DNA of 64,000 nt from contig WSUB01000043.1 in assembly GCA_019633425.1 (NCBI GenBank), positions 124,001 through 188,000 of the forward strand. The letters are read 5' to 3'. Origin of the DNA: Tulasnella sp. 424. Taxonomy: Eukaryota > Basidiomycota > Agaricomycetes > Cantharellales > Tulasnellaceae. Position 1 is the stretch's first letter, and the number at the start of each line of letters is the position of its first letter. A program made the translations under genes and the position numbers. The notes under the pieces were generated by a model. It saw nothing but the letters and a program-made list of their open reading frames with translations, did not search any database and was not told where the DNA came from. Below are positions 10,508-19,019 of this stretch, one piece after another.

Positions 10508-10554
10508 GACGCTGGGCGTTCGAGTCGCTCTGGCTGGCGATCCTTTTTTTTTTT
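10508..10554 (+). other. T-arm-like motif plus T run, copy 3
   Basis: This is the third copy of the B-box-like GTTCGAGTC with a pairable gggcg/cgctc stem and a run of 11 T residues. Confidence 0.35.
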
Positions 10555-10608
10555 AAACTTGGATCGATGACGCAATGTGTGACGACTCTCATGATTTTAG
10601 GGATGTTT

Positions 10609-10628
10609 GACTTGATTTTAATCAAGTC
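10609..10628. promoter_or_regulatory. Palindrome upstream of type A gene 3
   Basis: GACTTGATTTTAATCAAGTC is an inverted repeat with nine-base arms and a two-base centre, 226 bases before the ATG. Versions occur at 846-866 and 5533-5552 before the other two type A genes, at a similar distance. It could bind a dimeric regulator; the TGATT/AATCA arms resemble homeodomain sites. Recent duplication alone could also explain the conservation. Confidence 0.35.
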
Positions 10629-10834
10629 GAATAGCTGCCGGGGACGCAGTTTGGTCTTGAACGCTTCTCCGCCTGCCACATCGCCAGCAACCCCTCGTTG
10701 GCAACCCTACCGAACGTCAAGTACGTCCTTTTCTTAACCGTCTCCAGCACCACTCGACGACCATTCAAGTATCGGATTTTCACGGACCCTAACTCGATCT
10801 TTCCAGAAATCAGCGGACTTCAGAAACCAAACGA

Positions 10835-12310
10835 ATGTTGGGACACGGCCACATCAACGACATCCTTCCGGGAGAGCTGCTATGCAGAATCTTCCGTCTC
10901 TTTCTGGACCCGTACCACCCCAAACGTGACCGATGCAGGCTCAGCCTCGTCTGCCGGCTTTGGTGTGGATGGGTGCAGGGATCGGCCAGCCTCTGGACCG
11001 ACATTATCGCTTCAGAAGGGCTCGGCTACTTGAGAAAGTCCCTCGAAAGATCAAAAGACGCTTCTATCGAGCTCTCGTACCCGGGGGGAACTCGGACGGC
11101 ATGCACTATGCGGGCAGACAAATTCCTGCAGGAAGCGAGCCCACACGTGGCACGCTGGCAATCGCTGTCCATAGACACTTCTTATCCCGTAAACTGGGCG
11201 GAAGCCCTCGCGCCTCTGGAGGAAAAGGGAGTACCAAACATTGAGACGGTCAACATATTCGGGGAGCCAGCCTTCCTGCGCACGCCCACGGGTTTAACTG
11301 GCACCATCACCATCGGGAATGGCGCCTTCCCCAAACTCAAGAACATTCGCCTTCGTGCTGTTCCTGTCACCATCCGCGTCACCGGCCTCACAACGCTACG
11401 ATCATTTGCTCTTCGAAGGATACCCGAGGTGCCGCTACGCGCGGTTGTTGGAGTTCTTGAAAACTCTCCTCATCTGGAGCAGCTGGAAGTGGAGGGTTGC
11501 GATGGGCTGAAAATAGTCGAGAAGAATTGGAGCGTCCGCCTGATCAAGTTCGAGCGTCTCACAGGTGTTGTGCTTGGGGGGCTGGATGCCGCAGTCACGA
11601 ATTTCATTCTCTCGATCGTCCATGCTCCCAATTGCGAACGGTTAATCATCAACCTCACGAACCCGCCTCCGCTCTCGGTTCTTTTCAACGCATCCATCAG
11701 CCACTTGCTCCTTCCCTTCAGGGAAGACGGACTCGAGCGCCCGCTGCTCGATGTCGCCGTTGAAGAGGATGTGGTGTGCGATTACATTACCATCCAGGTT
11801 GGATACATTGGCATTGATATTTGTGCCTCCAGGGATGTGGCGTCGTCTCACCTAAACAACGTCCTAAGCTGGATAGGAGACTATTCTGGGTCGGAGGCGA
11901 GTTATCCGGTTAGCCTCACGTTCTACTTCGGCTTCGAAGACCTGGGTTATGTAGAAGCATTCGGTCCAAAATTCTCCGTCAAACACATCGACGTCTCCGA
12001 GAGCAGTCACGCCATACTACTTGAATATCTTTCGCATCCAAGACGGCAAAATTCCTCCGGGTGGCCGTTTCCCCGACTCGAAGATCTCGACTGTCACCTA
12101 GACTCCTGGCACAAAATAGCCGGTACCCGTCTTCTAGACATGCTCACGGCGCGTTATGGCTGCGCAGGCACCGAACAATCCGTCGAGGCGGAGACTCCTA
12201 CGCCGCTAAGGTCCATCAAGCTACACAGCACGACCCGACCCGACGAGCTGATCCGGCGGATACAGGAGATTCTGAGCAATGTTGAGATCACTTGGGTTGA
12301 CGATTCGTAA
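10835..12310 (+). CDS. F-box protein, type A, copy 3
   Basis: This intronless frame of 491 residues is parallel to copies 1 and 2. The F-box is near residues 9-50 (ILPGELLCRIFRLFL, LSLVCRLWCGW). A small deletion around residues 145-165 (GLTGTITIGNGAFPKL) and several loop changes make it the most divergent type A copy. It ends ITWVDDS. The likely role is SCF substrate adaptor with unknown target. The type B partner begins 800 bases downstream. Confidence 0.85.
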   Translation: MLGHGHINDILPGELLCRIFRLFLDPYHPKRDRCRLSLVCRLWCGWVQGSASLWTDIIASEGLGYLRKSLERSKDASIELSYPGGTRTACTMRADKFLQEASPHVARWQSLSIDTSYPVNWAEALAPLEEKGVPNIETVNIFGEPAFLRTPTGLTGTITIGNGAFPKLKNIRLRAVPVTIRVTGLTTLRSFALRRIPEVPLRAVVGVLENSPHLEQLEVEGCDGLKIVEKNWSVRLIKFERLTGVVLGGLDAAVTNFILSIVHAPNCERLIINLTNPPPLSVLFNASISHLLLPFREDGLERPLLDVAVEEDVVCDYITIQVGYIGIDICASRDVASSHLNNVLSWIGDYSGSEASYPVSLTFYFGFEDLGYVEAFGPKFSVKHIDVSESSHAILLEYLSHPRRQNSSGWPFPRLEDLDCHLDSWHKIAGTRLLDMLTARYGCAGTEQSVEAETPTPLRSIKLHSTTRPDELIRRIQEILSNVEITWVDDS

Positions 12311-13111
12311 TAATTTGCGTTTACTGTTCCCCTTGCGTTAGTTTTGCGAGTTGGCGGAGTGCCTTTCATTTGTGTACCATATGTCCCCACCAAATAAATT
12401 TAAAGCTCTGGCCCTACGATGCACAAGACAGTGAGTTCTTTGTGACCCGGCCGTTACCGAGGGCATCTTCAAAGACGGGTTGCGGTCAATGCAGGCATTC
12501 CAAACATCGCCAAGTCAATGAGTTCTCTCGCTAGGAAGGATGAAGCTTGCCAGATAGGGCCGGATACAGACCATGGACAACAGCTTTCGCGCCCTGGCTA
12601 TGCCAATCTCTGGAACTTTCTGCTTTCCACGGAGTGGTGGCGCGGTTGAGCTTGGTCTTCTCGAGGTGCGTATGAAGCAGTCATAGTACGTCCTAGCCGC
12701 TGAGGTAACATCGCACAAAGGGGAGGTCAGTAATGTCCGAAATCCGAGCACCGCGCCAAATGTGTGGGGAATGACCGCTCGTGTCCAGGACATGTTTGAA
12801 TTCGGACAATATACTTATAATTAGTTCTCTAAGTGGAAATCAGGTCGATTAGGATATAATGATCGCATCGTGTTTCGGCTTTGGAAGCATCCCGAACAGG
12901 GTCTGCGGTTTCTCACACATCCACCCCGACATTCCTGCTCTCCCCTTGTGTCGGCTTCTTCACCACCTCCCACGACCTCATAGCCTCCTAGGTGCAACCA
13001 TCTAAAATTTCGTACGGTAAAGTCTCTAGTAAGCCATCATTGATTGAGATATCAGGACTTTTTGCTCAAGTGTAGCCGTGTAGCCATCGTACCACATTTG
13101 ACGGCATTTCG
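12311..13111. other. A-to-B spacer, block 3, with 167-base insert
   Basis: Compared with the block 2 spacer, this one contains about 167 extra bases (12786-12952) between two copies of GTGTC. The insert starts CAGGACATG and has CATTCCTG near its end, an imperfect terminal inverted repeat. It could be a small non-autonomous element. The rest is 3' flank of type A copy 3 and 5' flank of type B copy 3. Confidence 0.45.
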
Positions 13112-14593
13112 ATGGACGCGTCCGCTGGCATCAACCACATCAACGGCCTTCCGATGGAGCTTCTCTGCAACATTCTCTGGCTGGCCAATTCTCCGTGGAG
13201 ACCTCAAAGGGACCTCTGTCGGCTCAGCTTAGTCTGTCGACTTTGGTGGGAGTGGATAGAGAGCTCAGCGCTCTTTTGGACGTACATCTCAGCGGAGGAT
13301 GGCCCCACCTACGTGAGCCGAGCTTTGGAGAAATCGAAAGATGCCCCGATCAATCTTCACTACCCTAAACGCGGGTCGCTTGATATGACTCTCGAAGCTT
13401 TCCTAGTTGAGGCTGGTCCGCACATTGCCCGTTGGCGATCACTGGCTGCTGCTATACATCCGTCGTCGCCCGTGTCCTGGGAAAGCACATTCGCCGCGCT
13501 CACTACCACTCCAGCTCCGAGTTTAAAGACTCTGGATTTGAGGCTGAGCGATCGGAGTCGCTGGACATCGCCAGGCATTATTGTCCTTTTCGGAGGTGCT
13601 CCGGCTGCTCCCAGCCTGGAGAATCTGTATCTGAAAAGGATACCAGTGGCAATTGAACCATTACGTCTCTCGGGCCTAACATCGCTTACCTTGACACGGG
13701 TGGTCACAATATCAACACTCGAGCTCTTCGAAATACTTCGTGCTTCGCCTGGGCTGGAAACTCTCCGCCTAGAAGAAAACACGGGACTCGCAGCTGTCGA
13801 ACCTCGACCTTCCGCTGTAGAACCGATTGAGCTACCGAAGCTCAGGTATCTGACCGTTCAATTGATCGACCACGGAGCAGCAAACTGCCTTCTTTCGACA
13901 ATTCGTATTCCGAACCGCCGCCATATATCCTTTTGCGCCAACATCAGCAGCATCAACGCTCGGTCCGTGCTTTTCACACCGAGCATCTCACACCTCCTTC
14001 ATGTTCAGCCCACCGTCGTTCCCGCCCTCGATTCCGAACCTTGGAATATCAAAGTTGAACCGGTGGACGACGATGCCTGTAGAATTGAACTCCGGGGCGT
14101 GGTCCTCGATCTCGGCGTGGCTGGGGAGGACCAGATCCAAGACATTTTAGGCTGGGTGGCGGAGGGCCTTGGGTCGGAAGCTCCGGAATGTCCGGTTCAT
14201 CTGAAGGTCGCTTGGAGCACAATGGACATAGCACGCGTAGCTGCCGTCCCAGCTCCCTTGGTGGTTCGGCATCTCTCGATCTACGAGAACCTGTTTGGCA
14301 GGCTACCGGATTCTTTCTACGTCGCAATGTCTCAGCCACCGGAATCCACTTCTTCCGGTTGGCCCCTTGCACAGTTGGAGTGTCTTAGCGTCGGGTTCAA
14401 CACAATGGACCCGCAAAGGGAGCTAATCGCTCTGCTGCAGAGTCGATACGGAAACCCAGCTTCGCCGAGCGGAACCGAGCCAAGATGCCCCACGAGTCTG
14501 CGGTCCGTTGAGCTGCGAGGCCAACCGATAACCGAGGGATTGGTTGACGAGATAAAGGGGATATTAGGAGAAGTCAATGTATTCTGGGCATAG
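13112..14593 (+). CDS. F-box protein, type B, copy 3
   Basis: This is an intronless frame of 493 residues. The F-box is near residues 10-55 (INGLPMELLCNILWLA, LSLVCRLWWEW), with the typical leucine-rich C-terminal half and EVNVFWA at the end. Its first residues (MDASAGINHIN) are shared with copy 4, indicating a more recent common origin of copies 3 and 4. Downstream, the reverse module found after copies 1 and 2 is reduced to a remnant of about 50 bases. Confidence 0.85.
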   Translation: MDASAGINHINGLPMELLCNILWLANSPWRPQRDLCRLSLVCRLWWEWIESSALFWTYISAEDGPTYVSRALEKSKDAPINLHYPKRGSLDMTLEAFLVEAGPHIARWRSLAAAIHPSSPVSWESTFAALTTTPAPSLKTLDLRLSDRSRWTSPGIIVLFGGAPAAPSLENLYLKRIPVAIEPLRLSGLTSLTLTRVVTISTLELFEILRASPGLETLRLEENTGLAAVEPRPSAVEPIELPKLRYLTVQLIDHGAANCLLSTIRIPNRRHISFCANISSINARSVLFTPSISHLLHVQPTVVPALDSEPWNIKVEPVDDDACRIELRGVVLDLGVAGEDQIQDILGWVAEGLGSEAPECPVHLKVAWSTMDIARVAAVPAPLVVRHLSIYENLFGRLPDSFYVAMSQPPESTSSGWPLAQLECLSVGFNTMDPQRELIALLQSRYGNPASPSGTEPRCPTSLRSVELRGQPITEGLVDEIKGILGEVNVFWA

Positions 14594-14884
14594 ACTCGAT
14601 ATGAATGTATTACGTATGTTTACGCATGAACTCCGCGGCTCGCTACAGACTCTAGAGGCGAATTAGCTTTGGGAGGTGGTCCCTTGCAGGACGCCAATTG
14701 TAGGTGACCTACCGAGGGAGGGATGGGCACTTATGACACCGAATTGTCTCTTCTTAAACTTGAGACGGTGTATAAATCTGCGACACCAGGGTGAGTGAGC
14801 CTAGAGCATAACTTTCAGTAACTGATCGTGCACTTGGTAGTCTTCACATACGGTGAAAACGGTCTGGAGATGGTGGTTGGACTT
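14594..14884. other. Collapsed spacer after type B copy 3
   Basis: The first 100 bases match the 3' end of the reverse module. Bases 14735-14790 match the 3' flank of type B copy 4 at 17335-17385 (shared ACACCGAATTGTCTCT). Bases 14785-14880 match the spacer that normally lies 5' of the module. The module core and the T-arm-like motif are missing. Confidence 0.5.
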
Positions 14885-15697
14885 GAACAATTCGTTGAGG
14901 CAGAGACCGTTACACCTCTAAGGTCCATCAAGCTACACAAGTGACTCAACCCGATAGGTTAATTCAGCGGTTCCAAGAGATTCTGGGCGATAAGTTTGAT
15001 GATGATGATACCGAGCTAATCTCATTTACGGAAGGTGTATGCAGTAGTTCAGGCACCTCCTCCGGATATTCGTTTTTCGTAATTATTTGCGTCTACTACT
15101 GCCTGTCCGTTAGTTATACGGATTGGCGGACTGCCGTTCTCTTACCTATCCTATTTCTCCATTGGGTGTTAATATTCAACAATAAAGGCTCCAGCTCGCC
15201 AAGGCGCACGGGACGGTACATAAGTTCTTCATAACCCAGTTCTTCTAACACAAAGACGGGTTTAAGCAAAGCAGACATCCCACACACCACCAAGGGAGCG
15301 AGTGCCTCAATTCAGCATCAATTATTCCATTACTAGGAGGGATCAAGCTTGCCAGATAGAACTTAGACGATGGACACGAGCTTTGACCATGTTCTGGTTA
15401 GGCCAGTCGTTGGAGCCTTCTGTAAACTATTGGTGCTTCTTCCATGGCTAGATCTCAGTTGAGATCCTGTTGAGCTTGGTCTTTTCGGGTCTGATGGTTG
15501 CCGCTGACGTAACATCGGCCCGTTCTCACCACAAAGCACCACCACCAACGACCTCAAAGCCTTCTAGGTACACCACAACCCAGTCATCCAAAAATTCCTC
15601 CGATAAGATCTCTGGTAAGGCCTCACTGATTGAAACATTAGTACCTTTTGCTTAAATGTAGCGGTGTAGCCATCGTACCACATTTGACGGCATTTCG
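14885..15697 (+). pseudogene. 3' relic of a fourth type A F-box gene
   Basis: Bases 14885-15010 match the last part of type A genes (VEAETVTPLRSIKLH aligns to VEAETPTPLRSIKLH, then RLIQRFQEIL aligns to ELIRRIQEIL). The match is followed by the usual A gene 3' flank and A-to-B spacer. A stop follows SIKLHK, and the first 440 residues plus promoter are absent, so the gene is dead. The break at about 14881 joins spacer sequence (GGTGGTTGGAC) straight to the C-terminal coding region. Confidence 0.75.
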
Positions 15698-17176
15698 ATG
15701 GACGCGTCCGCTGGCATCAACCGCATCAACGACCTTCCGATGGAGCTTCTCTGCAACATCCTCTGGCTGGCCATTCCTCCGCGGAAGCCTCGAAGGGACC
15801 TCTGTCGGCTTAGCTTGGTCTGTCGACTTTGGTGGGAGTGGATAGAGAGCTCAGCGCTCTTTTGGACGTACGTCTCAGCGGAGGATGGCCCCACCTACGT
15901 GCGCAGAGCTCTGGAGAAATCGAAACACGCCCCAATCGATCTTCGCCACTCTGGACACAGGTCGCCCGATATGACTCTGGAAGCTCTCCTAGTTCAGGCT
16001 GGTCCGCACATCGCCCGTTGGCGACCGCTGATAGCATCACTTCCGTCGTCGCCCGTATCATGGAAAGCCACATTAGCCGCACTCACTACGACTCCAGCTC
16101 CGAGTCTAAGGACTCTGAATCTGAGGCTGGGTGGTCTGAATCTCTCGATATCTCAAGACATGCCAATTATCCTCTTCGGTGGTGCTCCAGCATCTCCCAG
16201 CCTCAAGAATATAACTCTCACTCAGATACCAGTGGCGTTTGGACCATTACGTCTCTCGGGTCTCGTGTCGCTTGCTCTGAAACATATGGCCACAGTATCA
16301 ACACTCCAACTCTTCGAAATACTCCGTAATTCCCCTGGACTGAAGACCCTCCGCCTAGAAGGAAACGAGGGACTCGCAGCTGTCGAACCTCGATCTTCCG
16401 CCGTCGAACCAATCGAGCTACCGAAGCTCAGTTCTCTGATCATCAAATGGATCGACCACGGAGCAGTGAACTGCCTCCTTTCGACAATTCGTATTCCAAA
16501 TCGCCGCCAGGTATCCATTCGCGCCGACGTCAGCAACATCAACGCTCGGTCCGTGCTTTTTACACCGAGCATCGCACACATCCTCCATGTCCAGCCTGCC
16601 GCCATTACCGCCCTTGATTCCGAACCTTGGAATATCAAAGTTGGAGTGGACGACTATTGCTCTACAATTGAATTCCGGGGCCTGGGCCTCGATTTCGAAT
16701 TGACTGAGGAGGACCAGATCCAAGATATTTTAGGTTGGATGGCGGAGGGTCTTGGGTCTGAAGCTCCAGGATGTCCAGTTCAGCTGATGCTCGATTGGTC
16801 AACCTTCGACATGGCCCGCTTAGCTGCTGTCCCAGCTCCCTTGGTGGTTCGACATCTCTCGGTCTCAGAGACGGTGTTTAGCATACTGCCGGACTCTTTC
16901 CACGTCGCACTGTCTCGGTTGCTGGAGTCCACTTCTTCTGGTTGGCCCCTTGCGCAGCTGGAAAGTCTCAGCGTCAGGTTCGACACAGTGGAGTCGCAAA
17001 GGGAGCTAATCGCTCTGCTTCAGAGTCGGTACGGAAACACAGCTTCGGCGAGCGGAACCGAGACGAGATGTCCTACGAATCTGCGGTCTGTGGAACTGAG
17101 AGGCCGACCGAGAACCGAGGGATTGGTCGAAGAGATTATGGGGATATTAGGAGAAGCCAATGTATTTTGGGCCTAG
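15698..17176 (+). CDS. F-box protein, type B, copy 4
   Basis: This is an intronless frame of 492 residues. The F-box is near residues 10-55 (INDLPMELLCNILWLA, LSLVCRLWWEW), followed by a leucine-rich C-terminal region ending EANVFWA. It is close to copy 3 at the N-terminus and to copy 2 in the VFSILPDSFHVALSR segment, which suggests exchange between copies. It is the last gene of the array and has lost its type A partner. Expected role as for the other copies. Confidence 0.85.
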   Translation: MDASAGINRINDLPMELLCNILWLAIPPRKPRRDLCRLSLVCRLWWEWIESSALFWTYVSAEDGPTYVRRALEKSKHAPIDLRHSGHRSPDMTLEALLVQAGPHIARWRPLIASLPSSPVSWKATLAALTTTPAPSLRTLNLRLGGLNLSISQDMPIILFGGAPASPSLKNITLTQIPVAFGPLRLSGLVSLALKHMATVSTLQLFEILRNSPGLKTLRLEGNEGLAAVEPRSSAVEPIELPKLSSLIIKWIDHGAVNCLLSTIRIPNRRQVSIRADVSNINARSVLFTPSIAHILHVQPAAITALDSEPWNIKVGVDDYCSTIEFRGLGLDFELTEEDQIQDILGWMAEGLGSEAPGCPVQLMLDWSTFDMARLAAVPAPLVVRHLSVSETVFSILPDSFHVALSRLLESTSSGWPLAQLESLSVRFDTVESQRELIALLQSRYGNTASASGTETRCPTNLRSVELRGRPRTEGLVEEIMGILGEANVFWA

Positions 17177-18390
17177 GCCACAGTTACGGAGTGGGAGTAG
17201 TCTCAATATGCATCACGTCTTCTTTACACATGAAATTCATCACTCTCTGTGGGATTTAGAGGTAAATTACCTCTAGGAGGTGATTCATTGCTCGACGCCA
17301 ACCGTAGCACGCTTATAGAGGGAGGGAAGGGCATTTATCACACCGAATTGTCTCTCCCTAAACTTGGAGCGAAGTGTTGATAGACTAATTACCAAAGCCG
17401 CTAGAGAACTATAAAGAGTCAAACAAGCCATCGTTGGTTGCAAAGAATGGATGCGCGAACGGATGATCAACGCAGTCCAACCCCATTCCATTCAAGACAC
17501 CACCAGCATTCTATCCTCGAGGCCTAGTTATGGAACCGGGCAAATGCTCCGCGCTGGCTTCCCTTGGCTCCCTTCCGACATGCTGCGTCATCAAGATCTA
17601 GTGCGAGCCGAACGCGTCATCGCTTCATCAGCCGACGACAACGCATCAATGCAGAGCGGTCCGAGCATCTTCAGCCTATGTTCTCGTCTGAGGAATTCTT
17701 GAGTTCCTATTTGAGAGACTGAACAGGTGAATTAGCTGCGGCATAGGGACGTTCGCATTCCGGCGCCCCTCGCGTTGCTGGTAATAGAGCCAAGAGTGAA
17801 AGTAAAGTAGCTCTCATTTAGGCCCTCTGGATAGAAGTATTGGCTCTACTGGGGCTGGTCTGCTGCATGTTGCATGGCGGTATTGTGGAGAGACGTTCAG
17901 CGGGGAGACCTTTGGCGAGGTTGGTCATAGTTAGGATGGCGGCGACGTTCTGACAGCTCCGCAGGCTCTCAGGAACACCTCATATTAACGCACTGTGAAG
18001 CTGGGGTTTGACAGCCTGGACAATTAATAGCTCTTCAGGGACAGCAAGAACGAAGCGAGCCCCAAAGGCTTTTGCCACAACTTGTGGCCAGCGACTCGGA
18101 CCTTTGACAAACGGAAGCCTGAATCATGCCTATAGTATGAGAGTTATTGTCATGGCACACGGTGGTTTGGTTCTAAACGCTGGCTCTAATTGACGCCTGG
18201 TTGCGCTTCACGCGAGATTACCGAACCTCCCCGAGTGAACTTCGCAGTCCTCGGGCCCAAGAACCCGCCCGGCACGCTGCATCCCACTTTTAAACCTTCC
18301 TTTGTTGTACGTCATATATATAGCGCGCAGTCCGGTATATTATCGGCGCTGGATCCGAATGGCAGTTACAGTGCAAGTGGGAGTCGCCGC

Positions 18391-18402
18391 GTGGGGGTGG
18401 GG
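18391..18402 (+). promoter_or_regulatory. Double Cre1/CreA-type site
   Basis: GTGGGGGTGGGG contains two adjacent GTGGGG matches to the SYGGRG consensus bound by the fungal carbon-catabolite repressor, about 620 bases before the endoglucanase start. The spacing and pairing fit known double sites, but the role here is inferred. Confidence 0.4.
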
Positions 18403-18875
18403 AAGTCAGGGTGACGGAGGTTCGAAACCGTTCCCGCTGTGCCAAATACCTTTAGACTCCCACCTGTGCATACCAATCACTGCAACAGCTCTCCCATCAC
18501 GATCAGCGGACATGTACCCCAAGGGATACGTGTCTAATTTCTTGACTTGCCAGGATGAACGTGGTGTGGAATGACCTTGGCTACTATGGCTCGGCTTGGA
18601 GTGACCAACCCCGAGTTCCGAACGAAGCAACAGGTGGCCGAGGCCGGAATGGGGCACGTCCGACGACAGGCAAGGCACAGAAGTCCCGGACGACCGGAGC
18701 AGAGCTCCATTGCCATGTGCGGCGTGCAACGCTCAATATCGGTCGTTATTACCGCACCCTTACTCGTCAGGAACAATAATTGACAGGTGGTAACGGGGAT
18801 CCCATGACGACTCCCTCAACCTCTGCACTCATTTTTCGTGGCACATTATCTGATGACCATGCCGCCGGCTTTATG

Positions 18876-18883
18876 TATAAAAG
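18876..18883 (+). promoter_or_regulatory. TATA box of GH45 gene
   Basis: TATAAAAG lies 144 bases before the ATG and just upstream of a C/T-rich tract (about 18920-18965), a common core-promoter layout in fungi. Confidence 0.55.
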
Positions 18884-19019
18884 CCTTTCTCTCGTGGCTC
18901 GTTTTCTGGCTTCCCCATCAAGCACTTTCTCTCTCTCGTTCTCTCTCTCTCTCTCTCTTCCATAAACCTTTCCTGTCCTTGCTGGTCAACTCTCCTTTAA
19001 CACCTACATTTCATCAGCC

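Larger units (their letters stand above)
9774..10834. other. Enlarged spacer upstream of type A gene 3
   Basis: This is homologous at both ends to the spacers at 339-1066 and 5035-5757, but carries about 430 extra bases (roughly 9935-10367). The extra part contains an imperfect inverted pair, CTGGCACCAGGT at 10047 and ACCTGGTGGTACCAG at 10161. The third T-arm-like motif (GTTCGAGTC at 10518-10526, T run 10544-10554) and a perfect palindrome at 10609-10628 follow. No coding region is seen. Confidence 0.5.
1..17340. repeat. Tandem array of F-box gene blocks (A-B-reverse module)
   Basis: A block made of a type A F-box gene, a type B F-box gene and a truncated reverse-strand F-box module repeats along this stretch. 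Type A genes start at 1067, 5758 and 10835. Type B genes start at 3117, 7845, 13112 and 15698. Reverse modules lie at the left edge, 4627-5034 and 9380-9773. Spacing between blocks is about 4.7 and 5.1 kb, and the fourth block is shortened to about 2.6 kb. Spacers are homologous between blocks as well as the genes, so whole blocks were copied by unequal exchange rather than single genes. A and B also resemble each other over the F-box and the following 80 residues, so an older A/B duplication came before the block duplications. Confidence 0.9.
17177..19019. other. Gap between F-box array and GH45 gene
   Basis: The first 200 bases are the 3' flank of type B copy 4. The middle has no recognisable gene; short frames at 17285-17702 and 18406-18776 lack any family resemblance. 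The last 650 bases are the presumed GH45 promoter, with Cre1-type sites at 18391-18402, a TATA box at 18876 and a pyrimidine-rich leader (18920-18965) before the start codon. Confidence 0.5.

Noticed and set aside
18411..18440. Possible tRNA T arm around GGTTCGAAACC
   Set aside because: The bases flanking the loop do not pair into a five-base stem and no other tRNA arm is present.
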